Of a stretch of DNA of 64,000 nucleotides, positions 56,653 to 64,000 are shown piece after piece. The notes below the pieces were generated by a model that saw nothing but the letters and a program-made list of their open reading frames with translations, had not been told where the DNA came from and ran no database searches. Both the position numbers and the translations under genes were made by a program. This DNA comes from Liriodendron chinense (taxonomy: Eukaryota > Streptophyta > Magnoliopsida > Magnoliales > Magnoliaceae). The stretch lies in NCBI GenBank assembly GCA_003013855.2, contig ML058552.1, positions 4,197,501 to 4,261,500 on the forward strand, given 5' to 3'. Positions within the stretch are counted from its first letter, which is position 1. Every line of letters starts with the position of its first letter.

Positions 56653-58597
56653 TGAAATTGCGGTTTCACCGCTTGTAGAGACACTTGGAGATATGGCTAT
56701 GGATATGACCTTTTTAAAATTCTTTTCGCCTACTTATGCAATTCAACAAGTTTAAGCTAGGTAAGCAAGGACACCTTGGCTTCCAAGCCTTGGTGGGTCC
56801 AATCACAAGACTAGCAAGAGTTAAGCAATAACCAAACCTAGTCTAAGCATGCATAGGTAAGAAAATGATTCAACTAATTAAGCTACTAACCTATGCACCT
56901 TGTGTAGACTTATGAGATTGGATCAATGAGCTCAAGTCTACACAAGTAGTGAAGGTACATCTGTGCAAGGATGCCTAAAAAGTGCCTAGCATGCATTCAT
57001 ATCAATCATTCATAATTAAGCAATTAAACTAACAATGCAAAGATATCAATGTGCTCAATTAACAATCACAAACACAAGGATGTATAGTGGTTCGACTACG
57101 TGTCTACTCCACTCCCGGTTCAAGTACTCAACCCCTTTGAGCACACCGGCATTCACTATCGGAGGTTTTAAATGAGGTTCACCTCTCAACCTTTACACAC
57201 GGAGGTTTTATCGGTTCACCTCTCAACCGTCACCGGAGTTTTGAACCAAGGGCTAACTCTCAACCCAATCGCACGTTCACTCCCGTGTCGGAGGCTCCCC
57301 CTTGGAGACTTAGTTTAAGCCCGGCTGACGGGCCAAGGAACGACTAACGTCCCTAGGTCGAGTTCGAAAACAAACTCTAAAGTGGACTCTCAAATAAGAC
57401 AACTTACTTGTCGGATGAGCCCCTTGATTAGCGCCGGATTGGGTTGCTTGATCTCCGCTCTCCCGTGCTTCAATCAGCTTCCCTTTACTCCCTCGATCGT
57501 GCCGCCGTTGCGTCGCCAATGCCTCAGCCACATTCGATCAAACACCTTGCATGCGATGCCTTGAAAAGCCCAAGGTGCTAGGAGAATGGGTGAATCTCAT
57601 ACATGGGATGTGTAGGTTGTTCCAACTAGGAGATTCACCTAGAGAGTCTTCTAGAGGTCTTGGACAAAGGATATACCTATGTGGAATAGTGTCACACCTC
57701 TAGATTTGAGAGAGGAATCAAGTCATCTCTTGATAGCATTTGAATGCCCATACTTGTGTTTGAAACACAAGGGATATGACTTGAAAACCTCCTCTTTGAG
57801 GCCCCAAATGATGTACAAGACAAGTGTGGAATGGGCTCTCAAAAACTTCTCTTCAAATGCCCAAGAATGGAGCTCCTTATGTAGAAAAAGAGAACCCCAA
57901 CGGTCATAAAACGGGCATAAAACGGTCATAAAACGACCTGTCCCGACCGGTCACGACCGGTCGGACCCCTCTGCTGTAGGATGAAAACAGCCTAGGCCAA
58001 ATACACTGGCCGACCGGTCATGACCGGTCGGCCACCCTCACTGGACTGCCTTAACATGCCAGGCCGACCGGTCAAGACCGGTCGGCCCCTCTTGCTGGAG
58101 GGCTGATCAATGCAGGACGCCAATAACTGGCCGACCGGTCATGACCGGTCGGCCCACCTTGCTGTTTCCCTTCTATTGTGAAGGCCGACCGGTCATGACC
58201 GGTCGGCTGGTCTTTGTAATTCCAGCAGGAATGCTGGCCGACCAGTCTTGACCGGTCGGACCAGCCTTGGTCCCCTCTATGCTGAGCTGAGTTCTTCTTT
58301 CTCCAGCTGGTTCATATAGAACTAGGTAGAGTTGATCAAATGGGACACCTAGGGCCTATCTATGATGACTAAAGGGTTCTAAATATGGTCAAGGTCATCA
58401 AGGATACAAAGGGGATAGGTTTTGGTCGAGGTTAAGGCACCAAGGCATCTCATATACCTGAATCTTCTTCCTTGATGTGGCTGGACGTCTTGAGTCTTCG
58501 GTCTTCGTCTTCATTGGGCTCAACCGACACAAGACTCACAGCTGTAAGTGATTGACAAACAAGGTGCACTAGTATGCCACGAAAAAGTGCACTAACA
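56653..58597 (-). repeat. 3' LTR of the gag-only element (1945 bp)
   Basis: On the minus strand it starts TGTTAGTGCAC (58597) and ends GCGGTTTCACCGC-complement/GCAATTTCA (56653). It matches the right LTR from 63060 over the 940 bp visible, with a few substitutions and about 20 bp missing at the poly-G site. A 73-codon minus frame at 57310-57531, also present in the right LTR, is probably leader sequence and not a gene. Confidence 0.88.
57942..58259. repeat. Six-unit palindrome array in the gag-only LTR
   Basis: Units start at about 57942, 58010, 58064, 58131, 58185 and 58238 (spacing 68, 54, 67, 54, 53). The standard unit is the same as in the Athila LTR: CCGACCGGTCA plus its reverse complement. 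Variants have CACG, CAAG, or one decayed half (ACCAGTC). Spacers carry CTTGCTGG after units 3 and 4 (58091, 58159). Next to it, 57898-57935 holds three CGG(T/G)CATAAAA units. Confidence 0.95.
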
Positions 58598-58608
58598 ATC
58601 TCCCCCTT
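58598..58608 (-). promoter_or_regulatory. Polypurine tract of the gag-only element
   Basis: On the minus strand AAAGGGGGAGA directly before the 3' LTR start, the expected primer for plus-strand synthesis. Similar AAAAAGGGGGAGA and AAGGGGGAGAG tracts recur twice inside each 1.24-kb unit. Confidence 0.8.
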
Positions 58609-58678
58609 TGTCAATTACTTACAAAAACTTAACCTACCAAAACAAATTACATGTTCAAGATATTACAATGATAAAGCA

Positions 58679-59920
58679 TAAATTACAGGACTCTTGACAT
58701 GTCTAAACTATGCTGCTCCGTTTCAGTTTGCTCCCCCACAACCTGTCAATCCCTGCATCACAAAACATAGCAAACTAGTTTTGGTGGGATTTGATCTTTC
58801 TCCCCCTTTTTGTTAGCAATTGACAAACTATTCTCTCCCCCTTAATGATATGCCAATAAGTTAAGGTAAGAGGAGATAGTGTGTCGCAGTTATAACTATA
58901 AGCATATGCTAGAAGGAGAGTGTAGGGTGCATGAATCATAAGTACATGGAGCATGCTAAGAAAAACATGATTAACAGGAAGATATAACTATCTAAGCGTA
59001 GGTAATCATGCAATATTGGTCAAGGACATACATTTGCAATGAAGCACAAAGGGCTTATAGCCCAATCAACCAACCTCCCCTAGTGGTATATCAAGACCAA
59101 TACTAGGCAAAGATTAGCATACATGAAGCATAAAACTCAAGATGTTTAGCTAATCTAAGCAGGATGACAATCCAGCAAGCAAATATATTAATTAAAAACA
59201 AGGCTAAATCATAAAAAATTGGACGATTGAGGCTGGAATCCTCTGATTTGCCCATTAATACATAAATGAGGCTGAAATCCTCAGATTTACCAATAAAAGC
59301 ATAACTAGCTACCCTCTCTAACCATGTTAAGTTTAAAAAGCCAAAGGGTAGCAAAGTTCCACAACACCCTCATAGAATGTAGCATGAGGTGAGGGGTTGG
59401 GAACACCTTCACCTAGAAGGGATAGCGGTTGGGATCCCCTCTTAGATAATCTGGTAAAGGGGTCGTGATGGAGGCCGAGAGAGCAAGATCATTATGTTGG
59501 CTCACATCATCAGATTCGGACTCCTCCGTATCATCCCAAGTGGCAGCCATTGCCTTTTTACCTTTCGGTTTAGGCCCTTCCGGACATTCCGGGGCAATAT
59601 GGCCACGACGACCGCAACCGTAACAACGGACGGATGAAGGTATGGATGATTTTCCTGTACGTTTATCACCCTTCTTGTCCTTCTTGTCACGGCTATTCCC
59701 TCTATCAAATTTGAGGAATCTCTTAAATTTTTTGTTCAATTGTTCTTCCTCATCATCCTCATCATCGCTATCATCCTCCGTCTCACTTTTGCTTTTCTTG
59801 TGTCTGTGAGAGGACTTGAAAGCGATGTTTTTCTTTCTAGAGGGGGCTTTAACTAGCTCAAAGGTTTGTAGGGAACCTATGAGTTCTTCAACTTTCATGG
59901 TATTAAGATCCCTACACTCT
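58679..59920 (-). repeat. Tandem unit 1 of 3 (1242 bp)
   Basis: Holds the gag 3' part (a 161-codon minus frame, 59898-59413, starting at an internal gag Met) and the 3' spacer. Differs from units 2 and 3 by a 3-bp loss near 59853. Next to the PPT and 3' LTR. Confidence 0.92.
59413..59898 (-). pseudogene. Truncated gag copy (unit 1)
   Basis: Encodes the last 161 residues of gag, from the MKVEELIGSL Met to the same stop, including the Lys-rich/acidic region and the CCHC zinc knuckle. The N-terminal assembly domain is absent. Three bases are missing shortly after FEL, changing GFK to VK. Could be translated only if an internal promoter or entry existed; none seen. Confidence 0.85.
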
Positions 59921-61165
59921 TAAATTACAGGACTCTTGACATGTCTAAACTATGCTGCTCCGTTTCAGTTTGCTCCCCCACAACCTGTCAATCCCTGCAT
60001 CACAAAACATAGCAAACTAGTTTTGGTGGGATTTGATCTTTCTCCCCCTTTTTGTTAGCAATTGACAAACTATTCTCTCCCCCTTAATGATATGCCAATA
60101 AGTTAAGGTAAGAGGAGATAGTGTGTCGCAGTTATAACTATAAGCATATGCTAGAAGGAGAGTGTAGGGTGCATGAATCATAAGTACATGGAGCATGCTA
60201 AGAAAAACATGATTAACAGGAAGATATAACTATCTAAGCGTAGGTAATCATGCAATATTGGTCAAGGACATACATTTGCAATGAAGCACAAAGGGCTTAT
60301 AGCCCAATCAACCAACCTCCCCTAGTGGTATATCAAGACCAATACTAGGCAAAGATTAGCATACATGAAGCATAAAACTCAAGATGTTTAGCTAATCTAA
60401 GCAGGATGACAATCCAGCAAGCAAATATATTAATTAAAAACAAGGCTAAATCATAAAAAATTGGACGATTGAGGCTGGAATCCTCTGATTTGCCCATTAA
60501 TACATAAATGAGGCTGAAATCCTCAGATTTACCAATAAAAGCATAACTAGCTACCCTCTCTAACCATGTTAAGTTTAAAAAGCCAAAGGGTAGCAAAGTT
60601 CCACAACACCCTCATAGAATGTAGCATGAGGTGAGGGGTTGGGAACACCTTCACCTAGAAGGGATAGCGGTTGGGATCCCCTCTTAGATAATCTGGTAAA
60701 GGGGTCGTGATGGAGGCCGAGAGAGCAAGATCATTATGTTGGCTCACATCATCAGATTCGGACTCCTCCGTATCATCCCAAGTGGCAGCCATTGCCTTTT
60801 TACCTTTCGGTTTAGGCCCTTCCGGACATTCCGGGGCAATATGGCCACGACGACCGCAACCGTAACAACGGACGGATGAAGGTATGGATGATTTTCCTGT
60901 ACGTTTATCACCCTTCTTGTCCTTCTTGTCACGGCTATTCCCTCTATCAAATTTGAGGAATCTCTTAAATTTTTTGTTCAATTGTTCTTCCTCATCATCC
61001 TCATCATCGCTATCATCCTCCGTCTCACTTTTGCTTTTCTTGTGTCTGTGAGAGGACTTGAAAGCGATGTTTTTCTTTCTAGAGGGGGCTTTAAAGCCTA
61101 GCTCAAAGGTTTGTAGGGAACCTATGAGTTCTTCAACTTTCATGGTATTAAGATCCCTACACTCT
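59921..61165 (-). repeat. Tandem unit 2 of 3 (1245 bp)
   Basis: Joined head to tail at CCTACACTCT/TAAATTACAG. Holds a 162-codon copy of the gag C-terminal part (61143-60655) with its own Met and stop, including the CCHC knuckle. Almost identical to unit 3. Confidence 0.92.
60655..61143 (-). pseudogene. Truncated gag copy (unit 2)
   Basis: As the unit 1 copy but 162 residues, identical to the C-terminal part of the full gag at the protein level as far as I can see. Starts at the internal Met and ends at the normal stop. Duplicated by the 1.24-kb tandem event, so not an independent gene. Confidence 0.85.
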
Positions 61166-62410
61166 TAAATTACAGGACTCTTGACATGTCTAAACTATGC
61201 TGCTCCGTTTCAGTTTGCTCCCCCACAACCTGTCAATCCCTGCATCACAAAACATAGCAAACTAGTTTTGGTGGGATTTGATCTTTCTCCCCCTTTTTGT
61301 TAGCAATTGACAAACTATTCTCTCCCCCTTAATGATATGCCAATAAGTTAAGGTAAGAGGAGATAGTGTGTCGCAGTTATAACTATAAGCATATGCTAGA
61401 AGGAGAGTGTAGGGTGCATGAATCATAAGTACATGGAGCATGCTAAGAAAAACATGATTAACAGGAAGATATAACTATCTAAGCGTAGGTAATCATGCAA
61501 TATTGGTCAAGGACATACATTTGCAATGAAGCACAAAGGGCTTATAGCCCAATCAACCAACCTCCCCTAGTGGTATATCAAGACCAATACTAGGCAAAGA
61601 TTAGCATACATGAAGCATAAAACTCAAGATGTTTAGCTAATCTAAGCAGGATGACAATCCAGCAAGCAAATATATTAATTAAAAACAAGGCTAAATCATA
61701 AAAAATTGGACGATTGAGGCTGGAATCCTCTGATTTGCCCATTAATACATAAATGAGGCTGAAATCCTCAGATTTACCAATAAAAGCATAACTAGCTACC
61801 CTCTCTAACCATGTTAAGTTTAAAAAGCCAAAGGGTAGCAAAGTTCCACAACACCCTCATAGAATGTAGCATGAGGTGAGGGGTTGGGAACACCTTCACC
61901 TAGAAGGGATAGCGGTTGGGATCCCCTCTTAGATAATCTGGTAAAGGGGTCGTGATGGAGGCCGAGAGAGCAAGATCATTATGTTGGCTCACATCATCAG
62001 ATTCGGACTCCTCCGTATCATCCCAAGTGGCAGCCATTGCCTTTTTACCTTTCGGTTTAGGCCCTTCCGGACATTCCGGGGCAATATGGCCACGACGACC
62101 GCAACCGTAACAACGGACGGATGAAGGTATGGATGATTTTCCTGTACGTTTATCACCTTTCTTGTCCTTCTTGTCACGGCTATTCCCTCTATCAAATTTG
62201 AGGAATCTCTTAAATTTTTTGTTCAATTGTTCTTCCTCATCATCCTCATCATCGCTATCATCCTCCGTCTCACTTTTGCTTTTCTTGTGTCTGTGAGAGG
62301 ACTTGAAAGCGATGTTTTTCTTTCTAGAGGGGGCTTTAAAGCCTAGCTCAAAGGTTTGTAGGGAACCTATGAGTTCTTCAACTTTCATGGTATTAAGATC
62401 CCTACACTCT
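61166..62410 (-). repeat. Tandem unit 3 of 3 (1245 bp), part of the full gag
   Basis: The original copy: its gag part is continuous with the N-terminal gag upstream (to 62985). A C/T difference near 62158 separates it from units 1 and 2, which share the other base, suggesting those two arose one from the other. Confidence 0.92.
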
Positions 62411-62985
62411 TCAATGGTGGTGACTTTAGAGGAGAACCGTTCCGGAAGAGATCTCAGAATTTTCCTACAAAGCCTATGTTCCGGAACCGGATCCCCTAAG
62501 CCCCACATATCATTTGTGATTTTGTTCAGTTTGGTATAAAATTCAGTAAACGTTTCATCCTCCTCCATAGTAATATTTTCAAAGAGAGTGGAGAGGCGCT
62601 GGAGTTTAGAATTTTTAACAACATTTGTTCCTTCATGGGTAACTTCCAGAATATCCCATGCTTGTTTACTGGTAGTGCAGTTTTGGATCCGACCAAATTC
62701 TTCTCTTGATACTGAACAAAATATGGCATTCAGGCCTTTGGCATTATTAATACGTTGAGCTTTTTCATGAGCAGTCCACAATGCCTTGTCTTTTGGCCTG
62801 AGAACATCCGGCTCACCCTCCTTAGAAATAGTAACCATTGGGGGTTCATATCCAAAGTCAACCATGTCCCTCACATCCGAATCAATGGATTCCAAGAAGA
62901 TGCGCATTCGGGCTTTCCAGTATGGATAATTTGACCCATCAAAGAAAGGAGGCTTAGTGACGGATGAAGAGTCCTCTCTAGACAT
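61900..62985 (-). CDS. Copia-type gag protein (361 aa) of the gag-only element
   Basis: Gag packages the element RNA in virus-like particles. Residues about 8-35 (FFDGSNYPYWKARMRIFLES) form the DUF4219-type start; residues about 65-230 are the UBN2-type capsid region with KQAWDILEVTHEGTNVVKNS, LQRLSTLFENITMEEDETF, RKILRSLPERFSSKVTTIEE. Then a basic stretch, an acidic run (residues about 240-252), another basic run and a zinc knuckle CYGCGRRGHIAPEC (C292, C295, H300, C305). It ends DYLRGDPNRYPF then stop, with no protease-integrase-RT following. The frame is intact and Met 62985 is 60 bp after the primer-binding site. The last 200 codons overlap tandem unit 3. Confidence 0.92.
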   Translation of the reverse strand: MSREDSSSVTKPPFFDGSNYPYWKARMRIFLESIDSDVRDMVDFGYEPPMVTISKEGEPDVLRPKDKALWTAHEKAQRINNAKGLNAIFCSVSREEFGRIQNCTTSKQAWDILEVTHEGTNVVKNSKLQRLSTLFENITMEEDETFTEFYTKLNKITNDMWGLGDPVPEHRLCRKILRSLPERFSSKVTTIEECRDLNTMKVEELIGSLQTFELGFKAPSRKKNIAFKSSHRHKKSKSETEDDSDDEDDEEEQLNKKFKRFLKFDRGNSRDKKDKKGDKRTGKSSIPSSVRCYGCGRRGHIAPECPEGPKPKGKKAMAATWDDTEESESDDVSQHNDLALSASITTPLPDYLRGDPNRYPF

Positions 62986-63045
62986 ATTTTCAAGTTTCTC
63001 TTTAGGATCTATCTCTAGGCAATTAAGCCCTTAAAGAGGAACCCG

Positions 63046-63057
63046 GCTCTGATACCA
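63046..63057 (-). promoter_or_regulatory. Primer-binding site, initiator tRNA-Met type
   Basis: Minus strand TGGTATCAGAGC, two bases after the 5' LTR end. This is the standard complement of the initiator tRNA-Met 3' end used by many plant Copia elements. Confidence 0.9.
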
Positions 63058-63059
63058 AT

Positions 63060-64000
63060 TGAAATTGCGGTTTCACCGCTTGTAGAGACACTTGGAGATA
63101 TGGCTATGGACCTAGAGGGGGGGGGGGGATAGGACCTTTTTAAAATTCTTTTCGCCTACTTATGCAATTCAACAAGTTTAAGCTAGGTAAGCAAGGACAC
63201 CTTGGCTTCCAAGCCTTGGTGGGTCCAATCACAAGACTAGCAAGAGTTAAGCAATAACCAAACCTAGTCTAAGCATGCATAGGTAAGAAAATGATTCAAC
63301 TAATTAAGCTACTAACCTATGCACCTTGTGTAGACTTATGAGATTGGATCAATGAGCTCAAGTCTACACAAGTAGTGAAGGTACATCTTGTGCAAGGATG
63401 CCTAAAAAGTGCCTAGCATGCATTCATATCAATCATTCATAATTAAGCAATTAAACTAACAATGCAAAGATATCAATGTGCTCAATTAACAATCACAAAC
63501 ACAAGGATGTATAGTGGTTCGACTACGTGTCTACTCCACTCCCAGTTCAAGTACTCAACCCCTTTGAGCACACCGGCATTCACTATCGGAGGTTTTAAAT
63601 GAGGTTCACCTCTCAACCTTTACACACGGAGGTTTTATCGGTTCACCTCTCAACCGTCACCGGAGTTTTGAACCAAGGGCTAACTCTCAACCCAATCGCA
63701 CGTTCACTCCCGTGTCGGAGGCTCCCCCTTGGAGACTTAGTTTAGGCCCGGCTGACAGGCCAAGGAACGACTAACGTCCCTAGGTCGAGTTCGAAAACAA
63801 ACTCTAAAGTGGACTCTCAAATAAGACAACTTACTTGTCGGATGAGCCCCTTGATTAGCGCCGGATTGGGTTGCTTGATCTCCGCTCTCCCGTGCTTCAA
63901 TCAGCTTCCCTTTGCTCCCTCGATCGTGCCGCCGTTGCGTCGCCAATGCCTCAGCCACATTCGATCAAACACCTTGCATGCGATGCCTTGAAAAGCCCAA
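63060..64000 (-). repeat. 5' LTR of the gag-only element, cut by the window end
   Basis: Matches 56653-57590 of the other LTR. Has CCTAGA and a run of 12 G (63117-63128) that the other LTR lacks. The part with the palindrome array would lie beyond 64000. Confidence 0.88.

Larger units (their letters stand above)
56653..64000 (-). mobile_element. Non-autonomous gag-only LTR element (TR-GAG-like), runs off the window
   Basis: Transcribed on the minus strand: 5' LTR from beyond 64000 to 63060, tRNA-Met primer-binding site, gag (62985-61900), 3' spacer, polypurine tract, 3' LTR (58597-56653). No protease, integrase, RT or RNase H anywhere between the LTRs, so it must borrow them. The gag 3' end plus spacer is present three times. 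Gag type and tRNA-Met primer point to a Copia ancestor. The right target duplication lies outside the window. Confidence 0.88.

Noticed and set aside
56416..56655. 79-codon plus-strand ORF
   Set aside because: No recognisable motif and it ends inside an LTR.
57310..57531. 73-codon ORF in the gag-only LTR, also at 63737-63958
   Set aside because: Duplicated simply because it is in both LTRs; no family match, likely leader sequence.
57942..58259. Second CRISPR-like array
   Set aside because: Same reasoning; spacers share motifs and the array is inside an LTR.

Overview
The window is repeat-dominated nuclear DNA from a seed plant, most likely a woody angiosperm; a magnoliid is my guess from the style of the short interspersed repeats. 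Evidence: a split host gene with GT-AG introns, plant-type LTR retrotransposons of the Tat and Athila lineages, Copia-type gag, L1- and RTE-type LINE relics, two SINEs and many MITE-like elements. The only ordinary host gene I recognise is the 3' end of NTAQ1 (protein N-terminal glutamine amidohydrolase): two exons, 1394-1518 and 9137-9291, separated by a 7.6-kb intron that holds an antisense LINE relic, a MITE and a small tandem array.

From 9.3 to 23.8 kb the DNA is non-coding repeats: MITEs (several with clean target duplications), a solo LTR nested in one of them, an RTE LINE fragment, and a three-copy direct repeat of 1.1-1.3 kb in which two SINE insertions can be read against their empty sites. 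From 23.9 kb to about 41 kb lies a decayed Tat-lineage Ty3/gypsy element on the plus strand: 5' LTR, primer-binding site, gag (interrupted by a 2.5-kb LTR-like insertion), protease, RT, RNase H, archaeal-type RNase H and integrase, all with stops and frameshifts. It is followed by ORFs on the opposite strand of the plant-mobile-domain/DUF7745 type. The second of these antisense ORFs (41.1-53.0 kb) is split by a young, complete Athila-lineage element (41609-52013, duplication GTCAG) with near-identical 1624-bp LTRs and one uninterrupted 1815-codon gag-pol frame.

From 52.0 to 56.6 kb are the displaced half of the antisense ORF and tandem repeats with hairpin-like motifs. From 56653 to the window end is a non-autonomous minus-strand LTR element carrying only a Copia-type gag, with a 1.24-kb segment (gag 3' part plus 3' spacer) present three times in tandem. 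The most striking observation is that the LTRs of this gag-only element and of the unrelated Athila element both carry an array of the same 22-bp palindrome (two GACCGGTC sites one helical turn apart), repeated at a 52-54 bp rhythm, with shared spacer motifs but opposite orientation relative to transcription.
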